A DNA stretch of 64,000 nt from Flaccisagitta enflata. Lineage: Eukaryota > Chaetognatha > Sagittoidea > Aphragmophora. The notes beneath the pieces were generated by a model. That model was not told where the DNA came from. It was given only the letters and a program-made list of their open reading frames with translations, and ran no database searches. Of this stretch, positions 20,906 to 31,656 are shown one piece after another; positions within the stretch are counted from its first letter, which is position 1, and each line of letters opens with the position of its first letter. Made by a program: the position numbers and the translations under genes. Location of the stretch: positions 12,710,001-12,774,000 of the forward strand of contig OZ231128.1 of assembly GCA_965153355.1 (NCBI GenBank). The letters run 5' to 3'.

Positions 20906-23086
20906 ATGCTCCATATACTTTTAGGCTTGAGATATGGGCCTCAAGGCTAGGAGTTGAGTCTCAAGGCTGAGATAAGGACCTCTAAGCTGGAAATAGGGAT
21001 TTGAAGCTTAGTAGGATATTCACCTCAAGGATATTCGCCTCAATGTGGGGGGGGGTGATGTACAAAGAGGAAGGAGGAAAAAATTCTGCATATGTGATTT
21101 TGGCTTCAAGGCTGGAATATGGGCCTCAAAGTTGGGATTATGAGTCTCAAAGCTGAGATTTGTGCCTTGAGGCTGGAATTTGAGCCTAGAGGCTAGAACT
21201 TTAACTTTGAGAATGAGATTTAAGCCTAGGTGTTAGGGATTTGAGTCTTAGGGCTTGGATGTGAACCTCTGGACTGGGATACAGGTGTAAAGGCTTAACA
21301 CTGGGACTTGAGTCCGGGTCTTGAGGCTGCGATATTGGCCTGGAAGCTGTGATTTGGTCTTTTAGGCTGAGATTTGGGCTTCAGGGCTTTGATTTGAGCC
21401 TCGAGTCAGAGATTTTAACCTGAAGGCTTGGAACATCGCCCTTGAGGTGTGGGATATGAGCTTCGAGGCTAGGATTTGAGTCTCAAGGCTGAGATTTGGA
21501 GCTCCAGGCTGGGGAATGGGGACCTCTAGGCTGGGATATAAGCCTCAAAGCTAAAATATTGTCCTCAAGGCTAGGATTTGGGCCTCAAGGCTGGAATTCA
21601 AGGCCTAAATGTGGGGGTTGGAGGGGGGGTGAAGAAGAAGGAGAAAATTTTGCATATGTGAGGCTAGGATTTTGGCCTCAACGGGGAGGGGGAGACTTAG
21701 GAGAAGCAAGAGGAGGAGATTGAGAAGGAAGAATTTGATATGGTCAGCAGGCCCCGAAGGACCCGATGACCTATGCTCAAGGCAATTGGGTCATGGTGGC
21801 TGGGATTTGTGCTTCAAGGCTGGATTTGGGGCTTGAGGCTGAGATTTTGGACTTGAGGTTTTGGTTTCAAGATTGGGATTAGGGCCTGCAGGCCAGGGTT
21901 TGGACCTGAGGCTAGAATTTGGGGCTCAAGGCTAGGATTTGGGGCTCAGGGACTGGATTTGAACTTTTGGGCTAGGTTTTGGGTGTCAAGGCTAGATTCA
22001 AGGCATGAAGCATACATGTTTGTATCTTCAGCAGGCCCGGAAGGACCCATTGACCTATGCTCAACACTGGGATTTGAGTCTGATGATTAGGATTTGATTA
22101 TTTGGTTTGGAATTTGAGCCCAGTAGCTGGGGTTCGGGCCTTAAGGCTGGGATTTGGGTCTTGGGGCTGAAATTTGGGCCAAAGGCTGGGATTTGGGCCT
22201 CGAGGCTGGGACTTGGGCCTCGAGGCTGGGATTTAGGCCTTGAGGTCCTAATCTGGGATGAGGGGGAGGTATGAAGGAGGAGGAAGAGGAGAAATTTCTG
22301 GGTCTGCTTGCATGGTCAGCAGGCCCCGAAGGACACAATGACCTATGCTTAACTCTGGAATTTGAGTATTAGAATTAGATCCTTTGGGTTGGGATTTGAG
22401 CCCAGAAGCCAGGGTTTGAGCCTTGAGGCTGGAATTTTGGCCTTAAGGCTGGGATTTTGGCCCTTAGATTGGGATTTGGGTCTTGGGGCTGAAATTTGGG
22501 CCTGAGGTTGGGATTTGGGCCTTAAGGCTGGGCTCGAGGCTGGAATTTGGGACTTGAGGCTGGAATTTCAGCCCTTAGACTGGGATTAGGGTCTCAGGGC
22601 TGAAATATGGGCCTGAGGCTGGGATTTAGGCCTTGAGGTTAAGATTTGGGTCCCGAAGTGGGATGGGGGAGGTGTGAAGGAGGAGGAAGAGGAGAAATTT
22701 CTGGGTCTGCTTGCATGGTCAGCAGGCCCCGAAGGACCCAATGACCTATGCTTAACTCTGGGATTTGAGTATTAGGATTAGGATTTGATCCTTTGGGTTG
22801 GGATTTGAGCCCAGAAGCCAGGGTTTGAGCCTTGAGGCTGGGATTTTGGCCTTAAGGCTTGGATTTTGTACCTTAGATTGGGATTTAGGTCTTGGGGCTG
22901 GAATTCGGGCCTGAGGCCTGGATTTGGGCCTTGAGACTGGGATTTGGGCCTCAGGCTGGGATTTAGCGACCTTGAGTTAGGTGGGTCTTGAAGTAGGAGG
23001 GAGTACGAAGGAGAAGAGAAAGGAGAAGAAATTTGCCCTGTGTGGCTAAGCACAGGTCATCGGCCCCGTCGGGGCCGCTGCCCAAA
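20906..23086 (+). repeat. B-repeat with ~20-bp minisatellite and higher-order repeat
   Basis: Over 2 kb of ~20-bp units near CTGGGATTTGGGCCTCGAGG. Four times (about 21740, 22025, 22314, 22714) the array is broken by the same block, ATGGTCAGCAGGCCCCGAAG followed by GACC..ATGACCTATGCT. It then resumes after a GGAGGAGGAAGAGGAGAAAT segment. The region ends with the B-repeat 3' hairpin (GGTCATCGGCCCCGTCGGGG, then CCGCTGCCC). The block equals the B-repeat 5' module without its first hairpin, so 5' ends are repeated head to tail every ~290-400 bp. Confidence 0.8.
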
Positions 23087-23250
23087 AAGTCCAAATCTGG
23101 CAAGAAAACCTGAATTCTGGTCTAAGTTCTATCATCTTGGCCCTTTAGACCTAGATTCTAGATTCTGATACCTAGATTCTGGCTTGTAAAACCCACATCC
23201 TAGCCTCAGAGACCCAAAGCTTGACCTCTGGGACCCAGATTCAGGCCTCT

Positions 23251-23346
23251 GTGTTCTACAGGACTTTGTCCCCCCCGGCCGCTGCCCTGCTCCTCCTCAA
23301 CCTAAATCACACACTATTCAAGCAGGGCACGGGTACTGCTGACTAG
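23251..23346 (-). repeat. B-repeat 5' module, reverse, truncated
   Basis: GGCCGCTGCCCTGCTCC and, 35 bp on, AAGCAGGGCACGGGTACTGC then TGAC: the hairpin-bearing 5' module in reverse orientation, like that at 42.2 kb. Confidence 0.6.
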
Positions 23347-24032
23347 AGTTCGGCGATCTGGCTTATAAAAATCGGTTTCAATTAGGTTCAATTAATAAAT
23401 TAAAAATCGCGAATATAGGTTCGGTTCAGATACTGCTATAACCAACTTCCGGTTGCGGTTATTATCGATTTTTAATTGCATACTGACACTTTTTCATGAT
23501 GATTAAGTGTGGATCATTTAAGAATAGCACTGAATTTTTTTTTAAATCCTGCACTTTATTAGTTATTTACTTTTACTTTTTTTATTATTTATCATTTTTT
23601 AGATGTGTCACTTTTTAACTTTTTTTAATTTTTTAATTTTTTTTACTTTTTTTATTTTTTCACTTTTTTTATTTTTTTTATTTTTTATATTCTTTTTTTT
23701 CAATCAGTTTTTTAATTTGTTTTAAGCTTTTCTTTTTTAACTTCTGCATTTTTTTTTCTATTTTTCTATTTTTTTTTATGTTTATTAAACTTTTGTTTAC
23801 TTTCAATTTATAAATTAAGCAAATGATCATCAAATTTGATGGATGCTAATATCCAGAGAGAGAGAAAGAGAAGAGAGAGAGAGAGAGATATGATAGAGAG
23901 TCATGAGAAGGGGGATAGGGGATTAGAATAAAAGAAGAAACCGAGTCACTCGATCGGTTTATTGTTGTATTCCGATTTCCGGTCATTGATAAAATGGTAA
24001 CCTAGTTTAGGTTATTATCGGGTACCCTTCGA
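23347..24032. mobile_element. Possible hAT-like insertion with 8-bp target duplication
   Basis: CTGCTGAC occurs directly on both sides (about 23338-23345 and 24033-24040). The enclosed ~690 bp starts TAGAGTTCGGCGAT and ends ATCGGGTACCCTTCGACCGT, then TA; the ends are only loosely inverted. The interior is T-rich with an AG-rich patch. It sits inside a B-repeat end. Confidence 0.4.
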
Positions 24033-24094
24033 CCGTTACTGCTGACCACCTGCTGCCTTTGGGCTGCTACTTCAAACTATTGAGTGAATTCACA

Positions 24095-24720
24095 CTATAT
24101 CTCACTTTTAGGTCTTGTAGTTGAATTTGTAGAGTTACAAACACTGGTATCCAAGGCACCAAGCGTTGTGCCCAATTCCGACATATCCGCGATTGTTAGT
24201 ACACGGGAGTTTTCGTTGTTGGCGATCTGTAGAAGTTCTGCATTGTCAACATTTCTGCCAACTCCTATGGCATACATGGTGATGCCTGTATTGGCGGCTG
24301 TAGTGGCAGGACCAGTAACGGAATCACTACTTTCGCCATCGGTGATTACGATGATGGCCTTGACTCTTTTTACGTCACCAACGCTGGCGAAATGTGATGA
24401 TATAGCCGTTGTAATGGCAGCTCCGGTATAAGTTCCACCACCTGGATAAACGACGCCGTCGATCGCCATCTTAGAGCCGATGTTTCCTAAAGTTGCGGAA
24501 GCTTCCAGCGTCAAATGAGTTGTGACGACAGATTCGTAAACGATAAAACCGACGCGAGTCCCATTTGCGTCAATGCTGAAATCGTCAAGTGAATCAGCAA
24601 TGGCATTTTTAGCCATGTTGAAATCGCTCCAACTCACGCTGCCACTGCCATCAAGGACATACATGATGTCGAGGTTTTTGCAGTCGGAGGAGGAACTTGT
24701 CAATCCCGAGGATTGGGATC
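24095..24720 (-). CDS. VWA-domain exon of a small secreted protein
   Basis: Acceptor TATCAG before GATCCC in phase 1, joining the signal-peptide exon at 25119-25173. It encodes a von Willebrand factor A domain: CKNLDIMYVLDGSGSVSWSD with the DxSxS metal-ion motif (protein residues ~42-46), the threonine in GGGTYTGAAI, and the aspartate in IIVITDGESSDS. All MIDAS positions are present, so metal-dependent ligand or matrix binding is expected. The frame ends at TAG 24095-24097. The two exons total 681 bases, 226 residues. A possible donor (GTGAGAT, intron start at 24105) lies just before the stop, so further exons are conceivable. A minus-strand AATAAA at 23958-23963 favours this as the last exon. 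VWA proteins of this type occur in extracellular matrix. Confidence 0.85.
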
Positions 24721-25118
24721 CTGATACAGTAGATGGGAGGCGAAAAAGAAACATTGCATCGATCTTCAACACCTTGTCTTCAACTTATTATAAAATCTTA
24801 ACAAATCAATAAAAATGTCTGATAACAAAGGCAGTTACTTCAATATTCCAACTCTTTGGATTCCCCATGAAAAAAAGTTTGATAATTCAATTTTGAGCAT
24901 TGAAATCTTGATTAGAAATTTTGTATCTTTTTTATGCATCGCGCTGTATTTCAACTCCAGCATCCCCAAATCATTCCTTTTGCACAGGTTCTTAATCGCC
25001 ACCTTCATATACGAAGGTTTAATATCCTATCTCAAATTCAGCACCCTTTTTTCACTGTCACCAAGGCCCAAAATCACCACCATATCAAGGTGTTGGGCCT
25101 GTTTTGTTTAAGACTTAC

Positions 25119-25173
25119 CATGAATGATGACGGCAAAGATGACCACGAAGATACAAACGGCGGATGAATTCAT
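25119..25173 (-). CDS. Signal-peptide exon of the VWA gene
   Basis: ATG at 25171-25173 opens MNSSAVCIFVVIFAVIIH, a typical short N-region and hydrophobic core, and ends at CATG before GTAAGTC in phase 1. That phase matches the VWA exon acceptor. It is the only ATG-led signal exon I can join to it. The intron is about 400 bp. Confidence 0.8.
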
Positions 25174-25179
25174 GGTTAG

Positions 25180-25600
25180 ATCAGATTCAAGATTGTGAAT
25201 TTGTAGGAAAATACTGGAGAGATAGTCCTATCTACTGTGCAGCGACTTAGAAAATGAATATAAAGGTGGAAGTTTAAAAGGTTTTGATCACTGAATATGT
25301 CTCCTTATAGGTTTGGATTCGAATTTGGTTGTGAATCCTGATTTTATCATCCTGATTATATACTATTTGATGAAAAGTTCCGCCAGGGAATGTCGAGGAA
25401 AAAAAAACCTCAAAGCCATTTAAATTGTAATGTTAATTAAGCGGATTTGGAGAATGTGGTCGAAAAGAAAAGAAGGAAAATACAGACGTAAAGAAGCTAG
25501 GAGAAAGTCGACTAAAAATAGATAATAAGTGCTCGAAAACTCCTAAGATTAAGTCATCGACGCGAATGTCCCAGATCCCGGATAAAACATTACAAATACA
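25180..25600. other. Upstream region of the VWA gene
   Basis: Likely promoter side of the minus-strand VWA gene. I see no confident TATA box or other motif. No exon. Confidence 0.35.
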
Positions 25601-25606
25601 GTTTTT

Positions 25607-26247
25607 GGTGCGCCATAGCACCTCTATAACTAGCTCTGTCTGTTGGTCTGTTGGTCGGTTGGTCTGTAACGTTAGAGTTGAAAATCTCTGTAAGAAGCAA
25701 AAATCACAGGAAACGATTCAGAAATATGATGTGATGATTTTTCGGTGCGCCATAGCACCTCTATAAGAGGCGCTGTCTGTCCATCCGTCGGTAACGCTCG
25801 AATGAACAATCGCTCGAATGAATAATCGCTAAAAATTTCTAAAATCAATTGAAAGCTCATTTCGTTCATCATTGATGATACTCGTCATTTCATCCACTAA
25901 AGTAACCAGCTACGATTAGGTCTGATATGGCTGGGGATAGGTCTGATAGGGCTGGTGATAGGTTGGATGAATCTAAACTAGAGCTAGGGATAGGTCTGAA
26001 AGAGCTAGGGATAGGTCAGATAGAGCTAGGGATAGGTCTGATGGAGCTAAGGATAGGTCTAATAGAGCTAGGGTCAGTCTGATAGAGCTCAGGATAGGTC
26101 TGATAATGCTAGGGATAGGTCTGATAGGTCTGATAGAGCTCAGGATAGGTCTGATAGAGCTAGGGATAGGTCTGATAGAGCCAGGGATAGGTCTCAGAAT
26201 TAATAACGCCTGGCGCACCGTCTTGGCCCGTGTATCCGGCCTTGTTC
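25607..26247 (+). repeat. A-repeat variant (GGTGCGCC arms) with 22-bp minisatellite
   Basis: Two hairpin starts, GGTGCGCCATAGCACCTCTA, occur at about 25607 and 25744. The far end is GGCGCACCGTCTTGGCCC then GTATCCGGCCTTGTT. The distant arm GGCGCACC is the exact inverse of the variant hairpin arm GGTGCGCC. Inside, 25915-26195 is a minisatellite near GATAGGTCTGATAGAGCTAG. Confidence 0.75.
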
Positions 26248-26259
26248 CCGATCATGTCT

Positions 26260-26562
26260 TTAACAGTCTATGGACATTTCGATATTTGTAGATATGTCAG
26301 CAGTTTGGCATATCTCTTGCCAAAGAGATCACTCATTCTGAGATATTTCACACGTTGAGATCTCTCATTCTGGCACATTCAACGCGTTGATATCTCATTC
26401 AACTGAGATAAATCTTGGACATGAGAGATCTCAACATGTTAAAATGTGCTGGAATGAGAGATCACAACAGGTTGAAATATCCCAGAATGAGTGATCTCAA
26501 GGGGTTGAGATATGCCAAACTGCTGACATATTTACAAATATGGAAATGTCCACTGACTGTTA
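26260..26562. mobile_element. Foldback MITE, nearly perfect palindrome
   Basis: TTAACAGTCTATGGACATTT at the left pairs with AAATGTCCACTGACTGTTAA at the right, and the whole ~300 bp is an imperfect palindrome rich in GAGATCTC/GAGATATC. It sits just after an A-repeat far end. Confidence 0.75.
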
Positions 26563-26825
26563 ATTTCTGCTGGTTTGGGAGAGGGGAAGGTTTGCAAGAG
26601 ATGTGCTATGATTGAATTACATATTATCAAAAGAAAAGACCTTTACTAACATATTGTTCAAAATCGTTTTAAACTACTGACCGATTTTTTAAAAATGATG
26701 ACAGAAATTTCCGAACGAACTGTGCAAACCACATCTCTCTAGCAAAATGGGTTTAAAAGTTGTTTCACTTTAAATGCAATTGTTCCCCTTGAAAGATTAT
26801 TCGAAGTTGTGAATTTTCTTATTTC
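26563..26825. other. No gene seen
   Basis: AT-rich spacer without recognisable features. Confidence 0.4.
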
Positions 26826-27189
26826 TAGTCGCGTTCTGGGCAACTCTACACCCCGCTTTGTCCGTCCGTCCGTCCGTCCATCCGTCCGTCAGTCAGTCGG
26901 TCGGTCAAGTTTTTATTCATTTTTTTCGTTTAACTCATTTTACTTCTATTAAGTCATTTAAAGTCAAATGGGGTCATTTTAATTCATATTAGTCTTTTTT
27001 TTTTCACTTATTTCATTTTAGTGATTTAAAGTCAATTTAAGTCATTTAAAGTCAATTTAAGTCTTTTTAGGTCATTTAAAGTCAGTGTAAGTAACTTTAA
27101 GCCAATTCAGGTCATTTCAATGTAGGTTTACGATAATAGTAGTAATTATGCAGGTCTCGCACGCGACTTATAGGCGTTGGCCTTGTTCT
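26826..27189 (+). repeat. A-repeat with GTCATTTAAA array
   Basis: Starts AGTCGCGTTCTGGGCAACTC, GTCCGTCC-rich, and ends CGCACGCGACTTATAGGCGT then TGGCCTTGTT. Between them, 26960-27120 repeats AAGTCATTTAAAGTCAATTT-like units. Confidence 0.65.
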
Positions 27190-27274
27190 CAAACTACAGA
27201 AATTAAAACAGAAATTGTAACAGAAATTAAAAGAAATCAACCGACATCTTCAGTGTAGCAAATGAGTTTGTGTG

Positions 27275-27275
27275 T

Positions 27276-27369
<94 letters not shown>

Positions 27370-27511
27370 CTTTCTCTCTTTCATTCTTTCTCTCATTCTC
27401 TCTTTCTCTCTTTCTCTGTTTCTCTGTTTCTCTGTTTCTCTCTTTCTCTCTTTCTCTCTTTCCCTTTTTCCTTCTTTTCCTCTTCCCTTTCTTCTTCAAT
27501 TCTTTTTCTTT

Positions 27512-27609
<98 letters not shown>

Positions 27610-27611
27610 AG
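27275..27611. repeat. (GT)n then CT-rich tract ending in a splice acceptor
   Basis: GT tract (27275-27368), TTTCTCTC mixture, then a pure CT tract (27513-27608) that serves as the pyrimidine tract of tyrosinase exon A. Confidence 0.9.
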
Positions 27612-27751
27612 GCTTGCATTTGCCACGGCAATTTTTTCGGTTATGACTGCGGAGAATGTTTTTACGGATGGAAAGGCAAAAATTGTGACGTCAAAAAGAA
27701 AACTTTGAAAAGGAAAAATGCTCTTCACCTTTCTGCCTTCGAGAGAAAACG
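27612..27751 (+). CDS. Tyrosinase exon A: cysteine-rich EGF-like segment
   Basis: Acceptor CTCTCAG, donor GTAACA, ends in phase 2. It encodes ACICHGNFFGYDCGECFYGW, then KGKNCDVKKKTLKRKNALHL. This is the N-terminal Cys-rich block of tyrosinases (compare C..NF.GYNCG.CKFGW.G.NC in the vertebrate enzymes) and continues to SAFERKR. Tyrosinases oxidise phenols to o-quinones at a type-3 copper pair. The exon with the signal peptide must lie upstream and was not found. The pyrimidine tract of the acceptor is the CT microsatellite itself. Confidence 0.85.
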
Positions 27752-27959
27752 GTAACAATAATTTCTGTGCATTTGTCTGTTTGTCTGTTTGTCCGGACGT
27801 CTATTTGTCTGCTTATCGGTTTGTTTATTTGTTTGTTTGTTGGTTTTTTTTTTTTTTTTTTTTTTTGTCTCTTTGACCTAACAACTAAGAGTAACGGAGA
27901 TTCGCTTATAACAGATGTAAAATCTTTTTTTCCTTCACATCATTTCTATTCCATTCCTA

Positions 27960-28158
27960 TACAGTTGAACCCCGCCCTGCAAGTTCACAGTCCCTTCAAC
28001 GTGATTCTTTTTAGATACATTAGCTTTGATGGAACTCTTCCTACAAACAGAACAGATTTGTTTGTTCCATGAAATCCGTTGGAGGGAGATTTTACTGCAA
28101 AGGCAATAACAGAAATCCGCCTTTGAATTGACATCCTTTATTGCGGGGTTCAACTTTA
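27960..28158. mobile_element. Short TIR element (MITE)
   Basis: TACAGTTGAACCCCGCCCTG at the left matches the inverse of TTGCGGGGTTCAACTTTA at the right; about 200 bp. The GAACCCCGC ends resemble pogo/Tigger-type elements. It is within tyrosinase intron 1. Confidence 0.6.
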
Positions 28159-28179
28159 TTTCCATTTGTTTGCTGGTTT

Positions 28180-28423
28180 GTGCTGTTGTCTGTCTCTGTC
28201 TCTCTGTCTTTCTCTTAGTCTCCCTGTGTCTCTGTCTTTCTCTCTCTGTGTCTCTATTTCTCCGTCTTTCTACTTCTGTAATTCTATCTCTGTGTGTGTC
28301 TCTCTTTCATTCGGTCTCTCCCTCTTTCTTTCTGTCTGTTTCTGTTTCTCTCTTTGTTTCTCTCCCTTTCTCTCTCTCTGTCTCTGTCTCTGTCTCTGTC
28401 TCTGTCTCTGTCTCCTGTCCTCT

Positions 28424-28512
<89 letters not shown>
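28180..28512. repeat. CT-rich microsatellite
   Basis: TCTGTCTCTG-type text grading into a pure CT tract in tyrosinase intron 1. Confidence 0.9.
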
Positions 28513-28513
<1 letters not shown>

Positions 28514-28832
28514 GCTGTTTACTAATTAACATCTGTGTGTTAAGTATTTCAATCAGTTGGTCAGGGGGAATCAGTTGGTCCGTCAGTACACACATCTTTC
28601 CATCGCTTTTTGGTTTTTGAGGGGTTTGTCCCTCACGCGACCGCTGCAGCAATGTGATGCCTCTTGAAAGCAATGTTGGAACATTAATCAGTCAACAGGT
28701 GTTACCGGTAGATTGGGCGATTGAGTAATGGGAACCCCTTTTGCCCTGATTTGTTGTTTCAACGCCATCATGACCGTGTTTCGTTGGGTCATTCATGAGT
28801 ATTACTTCTTCTCTTATGTTTTTGGTTAACAG

Positions 28833-29093
<261 letters not shown>

Positions 29094-29200
29094 AGAAAAG
29101 AAAGAAAAGAGAGAGAAATGAGAGAGAGAGAGAGAGAGAGAGTGAGTGAGAGAGAGACACTTTGCCAATAACATTGACCTGATTCGTTTCTTTCAATACA

Positions 29201-29331
29201 TGACTCTAGAACTTGCCGTGTCGGTCGGTAAGTCGGTAAGAAATATTGTTAAAATTGCGAACGGTTTTTGCATTACGGCTCCTGCCCAACCGTCCGTCCG
29301 CGACTGGATTGCCGTGTATCCGGCCTTGTTT
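29201..29331 (+). repeat. A-repeat, 5'-truncated, abutting exon C
   Basis: Lacks the hairpin start (begins GACTCTAGAACTTGCCGTGT) but has the full far end GTCCGCGACTGGATTGCCGT then GTATCCGGCCTTGTTTT. That end runs straight into the exon C acceptor CAACAG. Confidence 0.8.
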
Positions 29332-29338
29332 TCAACAG

Positions 29339-29507
29339 AGCCGCTTTGCGTCTGGCCAAACTGACGAATTTCGCGTCTGAAGACTACAAGCCAGTTGGGA
29401 AATACGCTCACGAGGCATCTTATTGGGACATCATCACATGGATGCATTATTACACCACCAGATTTACTTATTTGAGAAATGAATTCCCCGATACAGAAGG
29501 GAAAGTA
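29339..29507 (+). CDS. Tyrosinase exon C: first copper-A histidine
   Basis: Phase 2 in, phase 0 out (donor GTAAGT). It encodes RAALRLAKLTNFASEDYKPV, GKYAHEASYWDIITWMHYYT and TRFTYLRNEFPDTEGKV. WMHYY carries the first copper-A histidine, as in the WMHYY of vertebrate tyrosinases. The acceptor CAACAG sits 7 bp after the A-repeat far end (CCGGCCTTGTTTT), which supplies most of its pyrimidines. Confidence 0.88.
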
Positions 29508-29880
29508 GTAAGTAATATTGTTCAATACTATTGCCGATGTCACATTGCTGGGATGATTACTGTGTATCAAATGCATTAGTTTTTTTCAGGGGAACAAGAA
29601 TCTAAATAAGAATTAATTTTTAAAATCTTTCAACACAAGTAAAAAGTGCAACAGCATCCGTGGACATGATAAGTGTTATTGCATCTTTTTAGATCAAAAA
29701 TCCTGGTGAGGTCAATATTTGTTAAACCAGTTGATGTTGAATAAAACAATTGGCTGTTCTGCCTTATGATACAGCCATTCTTGTTGTGGATCTCGCAATG
29801 AAACTTCCAAAGTTATAGCCATTCTTGTTGTCTATGCCAATTTTATTTTTTGCTAAACATTGTTTCAAGGTCATTGCAAC

Positions 29881-29935
<55 letters not shown>

Positions 29936-30009
29936 CAGTTATTATTGTTGTTGTTGTTGTTATTGTGTTGTTGTTGTCTTTATTTGTTGTTGTTGTTGTT
30001 GTTATTGTT

Positions 30010-30095
<86 letters not shown>

Positions 30096-30125
30096 GATGT
30101 TGTTGTTGTTGTTGTTGTTGTTGTT
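29881..30125. repeat. (GTT)n microsatellite
   Basis: Long GTT tract with short interruptions in tyrosinase intron 3. Confidence 0.95.
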
Positions 30126-30165
30126 ACTTTTTTTATGGCCGTTGATAAAGATTCTCTGTCCTTTT

Positions 30166-30490
30166 AGGGCAGCGACCTTCTTCCTCTTGTCTTTCACCGT
30201 CCCCTCACAACTCCTGGCTTCAAAGCCCAAATTCCAAAGCCATGTTACTCAAATTCCAGACCTAAGGCTCAAATCTCAGCCTCATGGCTCAAATCCCAGC
30301 TTCGTGGCTCAAATCTCAGCCTCATGGCTCAAATCCCAGCCTCGTGGCTCAAATCCCAGCCTCGAGACTCAAATCCCAGCCTCGTAGCTCAAATCTCGAG
30401 GCCTGACTCCCAGCCTCCTCAGACAAAGCTTAGGTCACCGGCCCCGGCATCAGATACCACTGACCATATGACGTTTTTGCGACCACTGTT
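30166..30490 (-). repeat. B-repeat, reverse, with GGGATTTGAGC array
   Basis: Left edge TTTTAGGGCAGCGACC (3' module remnant). Right edge GCTTAGGTCACCGGCCCCGG then CTGACCATATGACGTTTTTG and CGACCA (5' module, reverse). The interior is a ~20-bp array of CCCAGCCTCGTGGCTCAAAT units, the inverse of the array at 21-23 kb. It lies in tyrosinase intron 3. Confidence 0.7.
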
Positions 30491-30627
30491 TCTTTTTTCG
30501 TAAGTCGTAATCCACGCAGACAAGCCGATAAGCTTTTTTTTAATCATCCTTTTGCGTCGTAATCGCCTCACTCGACTCTTGGACGAGCTCGTTACGTTTC
30601 CTTTACGTCACATCCTTGTTGTCCTTA

Positions 30628-30879
30628 GGGCGTGTTTCTAGTGAAGATGAAAAACGCGTTTGTTCCCGTTGAACGTGTTTTTAGCGTGAACTATCCCACG
30701 AGGGAGTGAGCAAAGTGAGTGAGCGAACCCATGAATAGAGCGAGCGAGCAGAGCAATGCGGAGAGGAGCGCTGCGGAGCGAGTGAGCGGAGTGAGCAGAG
30801 TGAGCGGTGCGAGCGAACGAGTGTAGCAAGCGACCGAGTGGCCCATTAAAAACGCAATTGTCTCTGACTAGAAGCGCCC
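30628..30879. mobile_element. TIR element with 14-bp target duplication
   Basis: Ends GGGCGTGTTTCTAGT and ACTAGAAGCGCCC are inverted. It is flanked on both sides by the perfect direct repeat CCTTGTTGTCCTTA (30614-30627 and 30880-30893). The interior is rich in GAGTGAGCGAAGTGAG-type text. Related copies are at 55973-56228 and 43415-43665. Confidence 0.8.
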
Positions 30880-30893
30880 CCTTGTTGTCCTTA

Positions 30894-31506
30894 TTTCGTT
30901 GTCCTCATCGACTTAGCCATCATCGTCGTCGTTGCCATTTTCTTTATCGCAGTCGATGTCCTTTCCATTAAATCTTTGTTGTCAATATCGTCTTCACCAT
31001 TGTCATTTTCATTGTCATCATCGTTGTCATGTCACCGTCGCATTTACTCTTATGTTGCGTGTTTGTATCAGGTGGTTGGGATATAACTTGTCTCATCGTA
31101 TTTGAAGACTGAGATTTTTACTGAGGCAAAGTGTCTCAAAATTGATGGGATGGAACAATTTGGCAATCATATCACATCTGTAATAGCTATTGATCATTTC
31201 AGAAAAACTTGTATTCTTAATCAAAATGAACCTGTGTCAAAGCATAAAGAGTTACCTGATTAAACAAAATTTTTTTTATTTTTTGTGGAAGATATCTCAA
31301 TATCTCAAAGGTTAATAAGCACAAAACACAAGGAGAAAACTAATGCTTTTGGGGTTTTTTTTTCTTCAAAAAATAGAATTTTCTATTTTTGTAAGAAATT
31401 ATGATTATGCAGTTTCAACATCGGAAGGCAATGTTTCAGGGATCATAAGTTTTCCGCAATGTATGCCTTTTAAGTAAACCAAAAAACCTTTTTTGTGCAT
31501 AAACAG
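30894..31506. other. Intron sequence, no gene seen
   Basis: A degenerate GTCATCGTT-type trinucleotide stretch to about 31035, then AT-rich intron leading to the exon D acceptor. Confidence 0.5.
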
Positions 31507-31656
31507 AGTCCAATGAATCCAGCTCACGGTGGGCCCGCTTTTGGTCCTTGGCATCGATATTATCTTCTGCATTTGGAAAGCAGAATGCAAAAAGTTTTGA
31601 ACGACTCCACTTTTGCTTGGCCTTACTGGGATTGGACTGACCAAAAAACGTGCACG
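31507..31656 (+). CDS. Tyrosinase exon D: copper-A histidines 2 and 3
   Basis: A 150-bp phase-0 exon (acceptor TAAACAG, donor GTGAGC). It encodes SPMNPAHGGPAFGPWHRYYL, LHLESRMQKVLNDSTFAWPY and WDWTDQKTCT. AHGG and the PWHR histidine complete copper site A. The exon end plus the first intron bases are repeated in tandem right after it. The exon itself is intact. Confidence 0.9.
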
